Assembly: GCF_002332425.1 (NCBI RefSeq)
Contig: NZ_NRGS01000005.1
Coordinates: 124,001 to 188,000, forward strand
Origin: Brachybacterium alimentarium
Lineage (GTDB): Bacteria; Actinomycetota; Actinomycetes; Actinomycetales; Dermabacteraceae
DNA: 64,000 nucleotides
Direction of reading: 5' to 3'
Position numbers and translations under genes: made by a program. Under the pieces are notes generated by a model. The model was not told the origin of the DNA and searched no databases. It saw only the letters and a list, made by a program, of their open reading frames with translations. How positions within the stretch are numbered: position 1 is the stretch's first letter; every line of letters begins with the position of its first letter. Below are positions 1 through 8,865 of the stretch, one piece after another.

Positions 1-303
1 CGCTGCGGCCACGAAGATCATCAGTCCTTCGACGGCCGCTGAGAAGTACTCGGCCTTCGCGCGGCCGAAGAGGAAGCGGTCTGTCGCGGGGCGAGCGGCG
101 ACGGTCAGCGCGATGAGCGCGACCACGGCGGCCACCAGGTTCACCGTGGATTCGGCGGCGTCGGAGAGCAGGCCGACGGAATCCGTCATCGCCCAGGCGC
201 TCGTCTTCAGCACGATCGTGAGGATCGCGGTGATGATCGACAGCCAGGCGAACTTCCGTAGATCGACCTTTCGGGTCGGGGCGGCGGGGCTCGAGGTGGT
301 CAT
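1..303 (-). CDS. Cation diffusion facilitator (CDF) transporter, N-terminal fragment
   Basis: This is a membrane antiporter of the CDF family, which expels Zn2+, Co2+, Cd2+ or Fe2+ from the cytoplasm in exchange for protons. Only the first 101 residues are in the window; the rest lies beyond the left edge. A basic N-terminus is followed by a hydrophobic segment at about 18-38. The family signature SVGLLSDAAES at 42-52 carries the predicted metal-site Asp48 in the second helix, and the FGRAKAEYFSA loop opens the third helix at about 79-90. The ATG overlaps the TGA of the upstream ArsR gene (ATGA at 300-303), so the two are translationally coupled and the regulator very likely controls this pump. 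Metal specificity cannot be read from the fragment. Confidence 0.9.
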   Translation of the reverse strand, partial: MTTSSPAAPTRKVDLRKFAWLSIITAILTIVLKTSAWAMTDSVGLLSDAAESTVNLVAAVVALIALTVAARPATDRFLFGRAKAEYFSAAVEGLMIFVAAA

Positions 304-758
304 GCGCGGGAGTCCTTGATCGGCGGGTCGGGGGCGAGGGTGCCATCCGGGGCGATGTGCTCGAAGATCTGCTCCACCAGCGACAGGACGTGCGGATCCT
401 CGACCGTGTAGAAGCTGTGGCGCCCCTCGCGGCGGGCCGAGACGATGCCGGCCAGGCGCAGCTTGCTGAGGTGCTGGCTGGTGGTGGGCAGGCTCAGCCC
501 GACCTGTGCGGCGAGTGCGCCCACGTCGAAGTGCCCGGAGCTCATGAGCTGCACCAGGTGCAGACGGGCCGGGGAGGCGAGCATCGCGAAGGTGTCGGCC
601 GCGGCGGCGAGCTGCAGCTCGGTGGGTGCATGGGGTGCGTCGGCTGCACCGGTCGCCGGGGCGTCGGGCAGTGCGCGGCCTGCCGGGCGCGATGCGTCGC
701 GTCGGGCCCGGGCCGTCTGCTGCGCCGGAGGCGCCTCCGGGTCCGAGGGATGGTCCAT
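300..758 (-). CDS. ArsR/SmtB-family metal-responsive repressor
   Basis: A 152-residue winged-helix repressor. A low-complexity Ala/Pro-rich N-terminal tail (1-45) precedes the ArsR domain (about 48-135), with the recognition helix around LSLPTTSQHLSKL (88-100). There are no cysteines, so the arsenic/cadmium CxC-type site is absent. Helix alpha-5 instead shows D121-x-H123-x10-H134, three of the four ligands of the zinc/cobalt site of SmtB, ZiaR and CzrA; the fourth position is not an acidic or His residue. This suggests a Zn/Co/Ni-type sensor. I chose the ATG at 758 because the protein then begins with a plausible short tail; the open frame itself extends further upstream. It is the first gene of a two-gene operon with the CDF pump, divergent from the acyl-CoA ligase. 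Confidence 0.87.
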   Translation of the reverse strand: MDHPSDPEAPPAQQTARARRDASRPAGRALPDAPATGAADAPHAPTELQLAAAADTFAMLASPARLHLVQLMSSGHFDVGALAAQVGLSLPTTSQHLSKLRLAGIVSARREGRHSFYTVEDPHVLSLVEQIFEHIAPDGTLAPDPPIKDSRA

Positions 759-954
759 GCCTCGAGTCTGGTGTCGGTTCCTCAGTTGCGCAAGGAACGA
801 AATGGCGATGTGAGCGAGTCGTCGGCTCCGTCGGACACGCCCTGGCCCGGACGACTTCCCGTGAACGGCCCGGATGCGGGGGAGGGCAGTCGTACCGTGG
901 GCGCACACCGTGCGTTGGCGCACATCGAGGCAGGACGTTCGAAGGAGTCGATCC

Positions 955-2511
955 GTGTACAACCTCTCCGTCGTGCTCGAGGACAGCGCGCGCACCTGTC
1001 CTGACCGAGTCGCTCTCATCCTGGGGTCCGCGCGCCTCACCTATGCGCAGATCGACGGCGCCGCGAACCAGGTCGCCCATCTCCTGGGCTCCCTCGGCAT
1101 CCGCCCTGGCGACCGGGTCGCCCTGAGCTGTCCGAACCTCCCCCAGTTCCCGATCGTCTACTACGGCATCCTCAAGGCGGGGGCCGTGGTGGTGCCCCTG
1201 AACGTCCTGAGCAAGGCTCGCGAGATCACCTACTTCCTGGACGACGCCGACGCGAAGGCCTTCTTCTGCTTCGAAGGGTCGGAGGACCTGCCGATCGGTC
1301 GCTACGGGCATGACGGCGCCCTGGCCGCTGCCTCCCCGCCGCACCTGGTGATGATGACCGCCGATCCCTCAGCGCCCAGCCCCTACGACGACGTCCCCAC
1401 CTTGGCGGAGGCGGTGGCCGGACTGCCCTCCAGTTTCGAGAGCGTCCAGACCCGCGAGACCGACACCGCCGTGGTCCTCTACACGTCCGGCACCACGGGG
1501 CGGCCCAAGGGGGCGGAGCTCAGCCACTCCAACCAGCTCATGAACGCTCTGACCTGCAACCGGCTCTTCGGTTCCCAGCCGGGCGAGGACACCCACCTCG
1601 TGGCTCTGCCGTTGTTCCACACCTTCGGCGCGACGGTGAACCTGAACGCCGGGTTCTCGATGGGCGCGACCCTGGTCCTGGTGCCCCGTTTCGACGCGGA
1701 GCAGGTGCTCGAACTGCTGGTGGAGCACGAGGTGACCGTGTTCGCGGGGGTGCCCACGATGTGGTGGGGGCTGCTGCGCGCGCTGGAGGACGGTGACGAG
1801 CAGAGGGCGAGGATCGTGCAGACCCTGCGCCTGGGAGTGTCCGGCGGGGCGCCCCTTCCGGTGGAGATCCTCACGGCGGCCCGTGAGCGGCTGGGGGTCT
1901 CGATCATGGAGGGGTACGGCCTGTCCGAGACCTCGCCGGTGGCCTGCTTCTCGCTGGCGGACCGGCCTCGACCCGGTTCCATCGGGGTACCGGTGTGGGG
2001 CGTCGAGGTGAAGCTCATCGACCCCTCCGACCCGGACTGGGCGGAGGTCACCGAGACGGATGCGGTGGGAGAGCTCGTGGTGCGCGGCCACAATGTGATG
2101 AGCGGATACATGGGGCGCCCGCAGGAGACGGCGGAGGTGATGCGGGACGGCTGGTTCCGCACCGGTGACCTGGCCCGGCGGGATGACGAGGGCTTCTACT
2201 TCATCGTCGACCGTTCCAAGGACATGATCGTGCGGGCCGGGTACAACGTGTATCCGCGGGAGATCGAGGAGGTGCTGATCTCGCATCCGCAGGTCTCGCT
2301 CGCCGCGGTGGTCGGTGTGCCCGACGAGCGGGTCGGCGAGGAGGTCAAGGCGCACGTCATCCTCGAGGACGGCGCCACGATCAGCGCCGACGAGCTGTGC
2401 GACTGGGGTCGGGAGCAGATGGCCGCCTACAAGTACCCCAGGGACGTGGTGATCCTCGAGACGCTGCCGATGACCGCGACCGGGAAGATCCTCAAGCGCG
2501 AGCTGACCTGA
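955..2511 (+). CDS. Long-chain fatty-acid/acyl-CoA ligase (AMP-binding enzyme)
   Basis: A 518-residue ANL-superfamily adenylating enzyme that activates a carboxylic acid as acyl-AMP and transfers it to CoA. Visible core motifs are the P-loop YTSGTTGRPKG (176-186), the A5 motif GYGLSETSP (320-328), GWFRTGD (399-405), the hinge and DR/K region around 419-423, and the C-terminal catalytic Lys511 in TATGKILKREL. Full length for a single-domain ligase, with no carrier-protein domain. The GTG at 955 is preferred because a GAAGGAG ribosome site precedes it at about 940-946 and the family N-terminus starts here; 27 further codons are open upstream. FadD-like medium/long-chain specificity is an inference from overall resemblance. 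It is monocistronic and ends at a strong terminator. Confidence 0.9.
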   Translation: MYNLSVVLEDSARTCPDRVALILGSARLTYAQIDGAANQVAHLLGSLGIRPGDRVALSCPNLPQFPIVYYGILKAGAVVVPLNVLSKAREITYFLDDADAKAFFCFEGSEDLPIGRYGHDGALAAASPPHLVMMTADPSAPSPYDDVPTLAEAVAGLPSSFESVQTRETDTAVVLYTSGTTGRPKGAELSHSNQLMNALTCNRLFGSQPGEDTHLVALPLFHTFGATVNLNAGFSMGATLVLVPRFDAEQVLELLVEHEVTVFAGVPTMWWGLLRALEDGDEQRARIVQTLRLGVSGGAPLPVEILTAARERLGVSIMEGYGLSETSPVACFSLADRPRPGSIGVPVWGVEVKLIDPSDPDWAEVTETDAVGELVVRGHNVMSGYMGRPQETAEVMRDGWFRTGDLARRDDEGFYFIVDRSKDMIVRAGYNVYPREIEEVLISHPQVSLAAVVGVPDERVGEEVKAHVILEDGATISADELCDWGREQMAAYKYPRDVVILETLPMTATGKILKRELT

Positions 2512-2519
2512 GGAACGGG

Positions 2520-2550
2520 TCGGGCCCGGCACCTGAGGTGCCGGGCCCGA
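2520..2550. terminator. Bidirectional hairpin terminator between convergent genes
   Basis: A perfect palindrome with two 15-base arms around a single central G. The arms are TCGGGCCCGGCACCT and its complement, folding as a stem of about 14 bp with a TGA loop. It lies 8 bases after the ligase stop and 20 bases before the end of the convergent rhodanese gene, so it can serve both. Confidence 0.85.
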
Positions 2551-2570
2551 TCAGTTCGCCGTAGGAGGGG

Positions 2571-3014
2571 TCAGCGCACGGAGCGCGTGGGCTCCACGGC
2601 GACGGGCTGCTCGGCCCCGGCGTAGGCGCGGAAGCCGCCGATCAGATCGGTGGCTCGGTGGAATCCGAGATCGCGCAGGTCACGAGCGGCGAGCGAGGAG
2701 TAGTACCCCTCGTTGCAGACCACGATGACCAGGTCCTCGTGCTCCGGACCCTCGCTCATGCGGTCTGCGCTGCTCGGGTCCAGGCGCCACTCGAGCACCA
2801 GGCGGTCGATCACGGTGGCGCCGGGGATGTGTCCCTCGGGCTCCCGCATGGTCACCGGTCGGATGTCGATCACGTGTGCGCCCTGCTCGATCAGTGCGGG
2901 CAGCGCGGCCGGTTCCACCCTCTCCACTCCCGCACGGGAGGCGGCGAGGATCTCGTCGATGCTGTGCTGGGCGGGCGAGTCGGCCCGGCGCCGTCCGGCG
3001 CCGGCCTCGCTCAT
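2571..3014 (-). CDS. Rhodanese-like domain protein
   Basis: A 147-residue single-domain rhodanese. The HVIDIRP beta strand is at 47-53. The active-site loop begins with Cys100 (CNEGYYSS), the position that forms the persulfide in active sulfurtransferases. The loop is six to seven residues, as in sulfur-transferring rather than phosphatase-like (Cdc25) members. There is a low-complexity N-terminal 15 residues and no signal peptide, so it is cytoplasmic. Its ATG overlaps the stop of the upstream DEAD-box helicase by four bases (ATGA at 3011-3014), so it is the second gene of that operon; the functional link between the two is unclear. The sulfur donor and acceptor are not evident. Confidence 0.9.
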   Translation of the reverse strand: MSEAGAGRRRADSPAQHSIDEILAASRAGVERVEPAALPALIEQGAHVIDIRPVTMREPEGHIPGATVIDRLVLEWRLDPSSADRMSEGPEHEDLVIVVCNEGYYSSLAARDLRDLGFHRATDLIGGFRAYAGAEQPVAVEPTRSVR

Positions 3015-4576
3015 CGGCTGCGACCCGAGGAGAACGCGGCGAGGCCGCTGACGCTGTCGCCGCCGCGCGACCCCTCGGAGCTCGTCGAGTAGCGCGCCGG
3101 AGCAGCCTCACGACGGCCGCCGCCCTGGCCTCCGCGACGACCGCCGCCGGAGCGCTGGCCCTGTTCGCCGGAGCCCTGGCCGCCACGACCGCCCTGGCCG
3201 CCACGACCGCCCTGACCACCACGGCCTCCTTGACCGCCACGGCCGGAGCCCTGGCCACCCTGACCGCCACGGCCGGAGCCCTGGCCACCGCGACCGCCCT
3301 GGCCACCGCGACCGGAGCCCTGACCACCGCGACCGCCCTGGCCACCGCGGCCGGCGGAGCGCTCGGGCCGCTCGACCGGATCGGCCGTGCGCGGCTCGTG
3401 CATCTCGGTGCGCTCACCGGGGGCGAGCTGCGTGAGCACGGTGGAGGCGGGGTTCACCTGCGGGTGGACGGTGGGCTTGATGCCGGCCTTGCGCATCAGA
3501 TCGCTCACGTCGCGCTTCTGCTCCGGGGTCTGGACCGTGATCACGGTGCCGGACTCGCCCGCGCGGGCGGTGCGACCGGAGCGGTGCAGGTACGCCTTGT
3601 GCTCGACGGGCGGATCGGCATGGACCACGAGGGCCACTTCGTCCACGTGGATGCCGCGGGCGGCGATGTCGGTGCAGACCATCGTGGTGGCCTCGCCGGT
3701 GCCGAAGGCCTCGAGGTTCCGGGTGCGCGCGTTCTGCGAGAGGTTGCCGTGCAGATCGACGGCGTCCACCCCGCGAGCGCTGAGCTTGCGGGCGAGGTTC
3801 TTCGCGCCGTACTTGGTGCGCGTGAACATGATGGTGCGTCCGGGGGCGGCGGCGAGATCGCGCAGCACGTCGAAGCGTGCCGCGGGCTCCACCTCGAGCA
3901 CGTGGTGCTCCATGGTGCCGACGGGGCTCGAAGCCGGGTCCGCCGAGTGGGTGACGGGCTCGTGCAGGAACTGCTTGACGAGCTTGTTCACGCCCGAGTC
4001 GAGGGTCGCGGAGAACAGCATCCGCTGACCCTTGGGCGGCGTCTTGTCGAGGATCTTGCGGACCATCGGCAGGAAGCCCATGTCGGCCATGTGGTCGGCC
4101 TCGTCGATGACGGTGACCTCGATGCCGCCGAGGTCGGCATGCCCCTGGCCCATGAGGTCCAGGAGTCGGCCGGGGCACGCGACGAGCACGTCGATACCGC
4201 CGGCGAGAGCCTTCACCTGCGGGTTCTGGCCCACCCCGCCGAAGACGACGGCGCTGCGCAGTCCCGCGGCCGCCTCGAGCGGCTTGAGCGAGTCAGCGAG
4301 CTGCGAGGCGAGCTCGCGCGTGGGGGCGAGGATGAGAGAGCGGGGCCGACGCGCCACGCGACGGCGCGGCTCGGCGATCAGGCGCGCCACCAGGGGCAGC
4401 AGGAAGGCGTAGGTCTTGCCCGAGCCGGTGCGGCCACGACCCAGGACGTCGCGCCCGGACAGGGAGTCCGGCAGCGTCGCGGCCTGGATGGGGGTGGGCT
4501 GGGTGATGCCCTGGGGCGCGAGCGCCTCGACCAGGACAGAGGGCACGCCGAGGCGTGCGAAATCGGGGGAGGTCAC
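3011..4576 (-). CDS. DEAD-box ATP-dependent RNA helicase (RhlE/CshA-like)
   Basis: A 521-residue RNA helicase. The N-terminal Q motif is near TPIQAATLP (28-36), Walker A is RTGSGKT (49-55), PTREL is at 85-89, DEAD at 158-161 and SAT at 189-191. The second RecA domain carries the HRSGRTAR motif (331-338). From about 408 the protein becomes a Gly/Arg/Gln tail of repeated GRGGQ units, an RNA-binding RGG-type extension, ending in a Ser/Arg-rich segment. The start is GTG with a GGAA sequence six bases upstream; the cluster of conserved motifs begins immediately after. Likely role: unwinding RNA in ribosome assembly, mRNA decay or the cold response. It is cotranscribed with the rhodanese, and divergent from the LacI gene. 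Confidence 0.93.
   Translation of the reverse strand: MTSPDFARLGVPSVLVEALAPQGITQPTPIQAATLPDSLSGRDVLGRGRTGSGKTYAFLLPLVARLIAEPRRRVARRPRSLILAPTRELASQLADSLKPLEAAAGLRSAVVFGGVGQNPQVKALAGGIDVLVACPGRLLDLMGQGHADLGGIEVTVIDEADHMADMGFLPMVRKILDKTPPKGQRMLFSATLDSGVNKLVKQFLHEPVTHSADPASSPVGTMEHHVLEVEPAARFDVLRDLAAAPGRTIMFTRTKYGAKNLARKLSARGVDAVDLHGNLSQNARTRNLEAFGTGEATTMVCTDIAARGIHVDEVALVVHADPPVEHKAYLHRSGRTARAGESGTVITVQTPEQKRDVSDLMRKAGIKPTVHPQVNPASTVLTQLAPGERTEMHEPRTADPVERPERSAGRGGQGGRGGQGSGRGGQGGRGGQGSGRGGQGGQGSGRGGQGGRGGQGGRGGQGGRGGQGSGEQGQRSGGGRRGGQGGGRREAAPARYSTSSEGSRGGDSVSGLAAFSSGRSR
3170..3356. repeat. Degenerate tandem repeats encoding the GRGGQ tail of the DEAD-box helicase
   Basis: Repeated units of 9-15 bases related to CCACGACCGCCCTGGCCG (plus strand) encode successive GlyArgGlyGlyGln units on the minus strand. 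The units vary at third positions, so the repeat is selected partly at the protein level. It is a likely slippage hot spot and may differ in copy number between strains. Confidence 0.75.
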
Positions 4577-4857
4577 GGATGTTCCGTTCTGAAGATGCAG
4601 ATCCCGCCCGATGCGTCATGTGCCGGAGCACTGCCGTGGCAGCGCGTCGGACGCTGCGCAGTCACCACCAGAAGTGGGACCTGTGCCGCGGCGGGATGAC
4701 GGCACGCAGGACCCACGCTAGACCTGCTGCTGTCCAGGGGGAATGATCAGGGCCGGGGATGTGAGAAACACCTGACGCTGCGCGCCGTGCAGGGCCGGTA
4801 GTGTCCCCACGTGAGAACCTCCACGGCCGTCGGAGGACCGCAGGGAAGGGGCACGAG

Positions 4858-5892
4858 ATGGCTCGCAGGGTGAGCATCAAGGACGTCGCACAGCATGCGG
4901 GCGTCTCCTGGAAGACCGTCTCGAACGTCGTCAACGAGCGCCCCGTCGTGCGGGCCGACACCCGGGAGAAGGTCCTGGCCGCGATCGACGAGCTCGGGTA
5001 CGTGCCCAACCACGTCGGCCGCGAGCTGCGCGGCGGCCCCACCCGCTCGATCGCCCTGGTGGTCCCCGAGCTGCAGAATCCCTACTTCGCCCGTCTGGCC
5101 GAGCGGATGCAGGCGGCCGCACGCGAGCGGGGGTACACCGTGAGCGTCGAGGTGTCCCTGCACAGCCCCCAGGTGGAGCGCGCCCACGTGCACGGCCGCA
5201 CGGCCCGTCCGGTCGATGCGGTGGTCATCTCGCCCACCGCGCTCGAGCCCGCAGACCTGCTGGAACGGCGCTCCGGCCCGCCCGTGGTGCTGCTGGGGGA
5301 GACCCTCACCGCCGCCCAGGGCGTGGTGCACGTGGCGATCGACAACGTCGGCTCCGCCGGGGACGTGGTGCGCCATCTCGTCGCGACCGGCCACCGACGG
5401 CTGCTGTTCCTCGGTGCCGACAGCGCTGCGCGTTCGACCGGCGCCGACCGTCTCGCGGGATTCCAGGAAGCGAGCCGCGCCGCGGGCCTCCCGCAGGATC
5501 CGGACCTGCTCCGCAGCGCCACCTCCTGGACCCGGGAGGAGGGATGCGAGGAGGTCCGTCGCACGCTCGAGGCCGGGATCGAGATCGACGCCGTGGTGGC
5601 CGGCAACGACCTGATGGCGATCGGTGCGCTCGCCGCCCTGCGGGAGCACGGGCTGCGGGTGCCCGAGGACGTCGCCGTCGTGGGCTGGGACGACGTCGCC
5701 GAGGCGGCCTGGACCATGCCCGCGCTCACCACCATCGCCCCTGACCTCGATGCCCTGATCGCCGCCGCCCTCGATGCCGCGATCGACGGCGTCGAGCGCA
5801 GCCGGACCGCCGGCGCGGAGAACGTGATCGCGCATCGCCTGGTGCAGCGCGCGAGCACCCGGCCCGTCGACGCGGAGAGCGCCGCGGTCTGA
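4858..5892 (+). CDS. LacI-family transcriptional regulator
   Basis: A 344-residue LacI/GalR regulator. The DNA-binding helix-turn-helix is VSIKDVAQHAGVSWKTVSNV (5-24) with the hinge helix following at about 45-58. The C-terminal periplasmic-binding-protein-like domain starts with RSIALVVPELQNPYFA and ends near 335. The ATG at 4858 is preferred: GAAGGGG lies 8-13 bases upstream and the canonical family N-terminus begins there. It precedes a glycoside hydrolase family 2 gene by 123 bases in the same direction, so it probably represses that gene and perhaps itself; an imperfect LacI-type palindrome lies between them at 5904-5921. The effector sugar is not predictable. Confidence 0.92.
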   Translation: MARRVSIKDVAQHAGVSWKTVSNVVNERPVVRADTREKVLAAIDELGYVPNHVGRELRGGPTRSIALVVPELQNPYFARLAERMQAAARERGYTVSVEVSLHSPQVERAHVHGRTARPVDAVVISPTALEPADLLERRSGPPVVLLGETLTAAQGVVHVAIDNVGSAGDVVRHLVATGHRRLLFLGADSAARSTGADRLAGFQEASRAAGLPQDPDLLRSATSWTREEGCEEVRRTLEAGIEIDAVVAGNDLMAIGALAALREHGLRVPEDVAVVGWDDVAEAAWTMPALTTIAPDLDALIAAALDAAIDGVERSRTAGAENVIAHRLVQRASTRPVDAESAAV

Positions 5893-5903
5893 CGAACGGA
5901 TTT

Positions 5904-5921
5904 CCCACGTTGCAATTTGGG
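5904..5921. promoter_or_regulatory. Candidate LacI-family operator upstream of the GH2 gene
   Basis: CCCACGTTGCAATTTGGG is an imperfect palindrome, matching at seven of nine positions per half, with the even TTGCAA centre typical of LacI-family sites. A TTGACT hexamer (5933-5938) that could be the -35 of the glycosidase promoter follows 11 bases downstream; no convincing -10 was found. Confidence 0.5.
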
Positions 5922-6015
5922 GCCCGGTGCGCTTGACTGGCTCCCGACAGAACCTGCCGGCGCCCCGCGGCGCCGGTGACTCAGCGCCGAGCACCACTGA
6001 TCCCAGGAGCCGTTC

Positions 6016-7971
6016 GTGAACGCCCAGAATCCTGACCTTCCGGAGCACCTGAGCTCCCTGTTCTCCCGCGCCGACGAGCTCGCCGCACAGCTGGATCCGC
6101 CGCTGTCGGCCGTGACCGACGTGCCGCGCCCCGAGCACCCGCGCCCCCAGCTGCACCGTCCCGCCTGGCTCACCCTCAACGGCCCCTGGGCGTTCGAGAT
6201 CGATCAGGGCGATTCGGGCCGTGAGCGGGGACTGCTCGAGCGCCGGCTCGACTCCGAGATCCTCGTGCCCTTCGCCCCGGAGACCGCCGCCTCCGGGATC
6301 GGCAACCGCGACTACCTCGAGGCCGTCTGGTATCGCCGCACCGTGACCGTCCCGGCCGATTGGGAGGGCCTGCGCCCGATCCTGCACTTCGAGGCCGTGG
6401 ACCACGATGCGACCGTCTGGGCCGACGGCGTCGAGGTCGCGCGGCACCGTGGCGGCTTCACCCCGTTCTCCGCGGACCTCTCCGTCGTCGACGGCGTCGG
6501 CCCCGGCGCGGAGGTCGAGATCACGGTGCGGGCCCGCGACCCTCACGGTGTCCCGCAGGCTCGCGGCAAGCAGTCCCACGACTTCACGCCCACGGCCGCG
6601 AACTATCACCGCACCACCGGCATCTGGCAGAGCGTGTGGCTCGAGGGCGTCCCGGCCGACGAGATCCGCTCGCTGCGGATCCTGCCCTCCCTCGCCGGAC
6701 GGTCCTTCGCGCTCGATGTGCCCCTGGCCCGCACCACCGCGGGCACCCGCCTCGAGGTCGTCGCCTCCGTGCCGGGCGGCGCGGAGGTGGCGCGCGCGCA
6801 GGTGCGCGCCGATCTGGACCTGGCCCCGCACCTCGAGCTCGCGATCCCCGAGGACGCGGTGCGCGTGTGGGGCCCCGGAGCTCCTGAGCTCTACGCCCTG
6901 AGCGTGCGTCTGCTCGGCGCCGACGGTGCCGTGCTCGATGAGGTGCGCTCCTATGCGGGCCTGCGCTCGACGTCGCTGCGCGACCACGAGTTCCGGATCA
7001 ACGGGGAGAAGGTCTTCCAGCGCCTGGTCCTCGACCAGGGCTACTGGGAGGAGTCGTTCATGACCTCCCCGACCGACGGCGCGATCACGACCGACATCCG
7101 TCTCGCCCTCGAGGCCGGCTTCAACGGGGCACGACTGCACCAGAAGGTCTTCGAGCAGCGCATGCTGTTCTGGGCGGATCTGCACGGCTATCTCACCTGG
7201 GGCGAGTTCGGGGACTGGGGCGTCTCCGGGTTCGGGCCCACGGGGGACAACCAGCAGCCCACCGCAGCTTTCGTCGGCCAGTGGGTCGAGGCCGTGAAGC
7301 GCGACCTCAACCATCCCTCGATCATCGGCTGGTGCCCGCTCAACGAGACCCACCAGGTGATCCACGACCGGATCACCCAGCTCGACGTGGTCACCCAGGC
7401 GATGTACGACGCGACCAAGCTCGCTGATCCCACCCGTCCCGTGCTCGACACCTCCGGGTACTCGCACCGGGTGCGCGGAGCCGACGTCTACGACTCCCAC
7501 TCCTACGAGCAGGACCCCGAGCGCTTCCGCGTCGAGCAGTCCGGTCTCGCCGACGGCGAACCCTTCGCCAACCGGCGCGACCTGGGCCCGGACGAGATGC
7601 CCTTCGCCGACGGCGCCTTCTCCCTGCCCTACGCCGGTCAGCCCTATTTCGTCTCCGAGTACGGCGGCATCTGGTGGAACCGGAAGGAGGCCGAAGAGGC
7701 CGAGGAGGCGGCCCGCGCCGGCAACAACGCCGCCGAGTCCTGGGGCTACGGCGAACGGATCCGCAGCGAGGAGGAGCTCTACACGCGCTTCGAGGGGCTG
7801 ACCCGGGTGCTGCTCGAGGACCCGCTGATGTTCGCCTACTGCTACACCCAGATGACCGACGTGTTCCAGGAGAAGAACGGCATCGTCGACTTCGAGCGCG
7901 GCCGCAAGCTGGACCTCGCCCGCCTGCGGTCCGTGCAGGAGAAGACCGCCGCCTACGAGCGGGAGGCCTGA
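6016..7971 (+). CDS. Glycoside hydrolase family 2 (beta-galactosidase/glucuronidase/mannosidase-like)
   Basis: A 651-residue exo-glycosidase. The N-terminal jelly-roll sugar-binding domain is at about 45-215, an immunoglobulin-like domain at about 216-320, and the TIM-barrel catalytic domain at about 320-640. The predicted acid/base is Glu444 in GWCPLNETH and the nucleophile Glu548 in YFVSEYGG. There is no signal peptide, so it is cytoplasmic and acts on imported oligosaccharides. It lacks the extra C-terminal domains of LacZ, resembling shorter GH2 enzymes. The GTG start is preceded by AGGAG at 6005-6009. The LacI gene just upstream is the likely regulator. Substrate (galactoside, glucuronide or mannoside) cannot be fixed from sequence alone. 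Confidence 0.88.
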   Translation: MNAQNPDLPEHLSSLFSRADELAAQLDPPLSAVTDVPRPEHPRPQLHRPAWLTLNGPWAFEIDQGDSGRERGLLERRLDSEILVPFAPETAASGIGNRDYLEAVWYRRTVTVPADWEGLRPILHFEAVDHDATVWADGVEVARHRGGFTPFSADLSVVDGVGPGAEVEITVRARDPHGVPQARGKQSHDFTPTAANYHRTTGIWQSVWLEGVPADEIRSLRILPSLAGRSFALDVPLARTTAGTRLEVVASVPGGAEVARAQVRADLDLAPHLELAIPEDAVRVWGPGAPELYALSVRLLGADGAVLDEVRSYAGLRSTSLRDHEFRINGEKVFQRLVLDQGYWEESFMTSPTDGAITTDIRLALEAGFNGARLHQKVFEQRMLFWADLHGYLTWGEFGDWGVSGFGPTGDNQQPTAAFVGQWVEAVKRDLNHPSIIGWCPLNETHQVIHDRITQLDVVTQAMYDATKLADPTRPVLDTSGYSHRVRGADVYDSHSYEQDPERFRVEQSGLADGEPFANRRDLGPDEMPFADGAFSLPYAGQPYFVSEYGGIWWNRKEAEEAEEAARAGNNAAESWGYGERIRSEEELYTRFEGLTRVLLEDPLMFAYCYTQMTDVFQEKNGIVDFERGRKLDLARLRSVQEKTAAYEREA

Positions 7972-8041
7972 CCCCGAAGAGACGCTGAACGGCTGGGTCG
8001 AGCTGCTGAGCTGACGGGCCGACGAGCCGCTGAGCCGACGA

Positions 8042-8085
8042 GCCGCCCGGGACGCCACGGATAATCCCGTGACGCCCCGGGCGGC
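8042..8085 (+). terminator. Two-part hairpin, probable terminator of the GH2 gene
   Basis: Outer arms GCCGCCCGGG / CCCGGGCGGC (10 bp) enclose a symmetric ACGC bulge on each side and an inner stem CACGG / CCGTG with a six-base loop. It sits about 70 bases after the glycosidase stop and just before the methyltransferase. Confidence 0.65.
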
Positions 8086-8103
8086 CTGCGTCAGGATGTG
8101 GGC

Positions 8104-8865
8104 ATGGTCGATCAGTCACGCCTGTGGGATGCGCATGCCGCCGCCGAGTACGACACCCCCGGTGAGGGCATGTTCGCTCCCGAGGTGCTGGGGCCGACGG
8201 TCGAACTCCTCTCGTCGCTCGCCGACGGCGGCCGCGCCCTCGAGCTCGCGATCGGCACCGGCCGTGTCGCGATCCCGCTGCGGGAGGCCGGGATCGCGGT
8301 CACCGGCATCGAGCTGTCCGAGGCGATGGTCGCCCGGCTGCGGGAGAAGGTCGACGCACAGCAGGTCCCCGTCGTGCACGGCGACATGACCACCACGACG
8401 GCGGGGGAGGGGTTCTCCCTCGTCTACCTCGTGTTCAACACGATCGGGAACCTGCTCACCCAGGAGCAGCAGGTCGAGTGCTTCCGCAACGCCGCGCGGC
8501 ATCTCGCGCCGGGAGGCTGCTTCGTGATCGAGCTGGGCGTGCCCGACCTCCGCTCGCTCACCCCGGGCACGGGAGGCACCCTCGAGCGCACGGAGCCCGG
8601 CTATCTCCTGGTGGACACGTACGACACGCTCCGTCAGATCCTGGTCTCCCATCACGTGCGCTTCGACGCGCCGGTGGACGGCTCCCGCGAGGCGCGCATG
8701 GATCGCACCCCGCAGCGCTACATCTGGCCCTCCGAGCTCGACCTCATGGCGCAGCTGGCCGGTTTCACCCTCGAGGACCGCTGGGCGGACTGGGACCGCA
8801 CGGAGTTCACGGGGGAGTCCCGCAGCCACGTGAGCGTCTACCGGCTCCCTACACTGGACCGGTGA
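8104..8865 (+). CDS. Class I SAM-dependent methyltransferase
   Basis: A 253-residue methyltransferase. The SAM-binding motif I is ALELAIGTGRVAIPL at about 46-60, motif II acidic residue follows in GIELSEAMV, and motif IV is near VYLVFNTIGN. The layout matches small-molecule class I enzymes without an accessory substrate domain. ATG at 8104 has AGGA seven bases upstream; a GTG two codons earlier is also possible. Its stop overlaps the GTG start of the following acetyltransferase by four bases, so the two are coupled and may modify a common substrate. The substrate is unknown. Confidence 0.85.
   Translation: MVDQSRLWDAHAAAEYDTPGEGMFAPEVLGPTVELLSSLADGGRALELAIGTGRVAIPLREAGIAVTGIELSEAMVARLREKVDAQQVPVVHGDMTTTTAGEGFSLVYLVFNTIGNLLTQEQQVECFRNAARHLAPGGCFVIELGVPDLRSLTPGTGGTLERTEPGYLLVDTYDTLRQILVSHHVRFDAPVDGSREARMDRTPQRYIWPSELDLMAQLAGFTLEDRWADWDRTEFTGESRSHVSVYRLPTLDR

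Noticed and set aside
113-319. 68-codon plus-strand frame at the left edge
   Set aside because: It is antisense to the CDF transporter fragment, whose membrane signature is clear.
911-922. TGCG-TTGG-CGCA inverted repeat as the ArsR operator
   Set aside because: The arms are only four bases, and it lies closer to the ligase gene than to the ArsR start; chance is likely in G/C-rich DNA.
4747-8058. Very long open frame of about 1100 codons on the minus strand
   Set aside because: It is antisense to the LacI and GH2 genes, which carry clear family motifs. It is a by-product of high third-position G/C, and its translation shows no domain.
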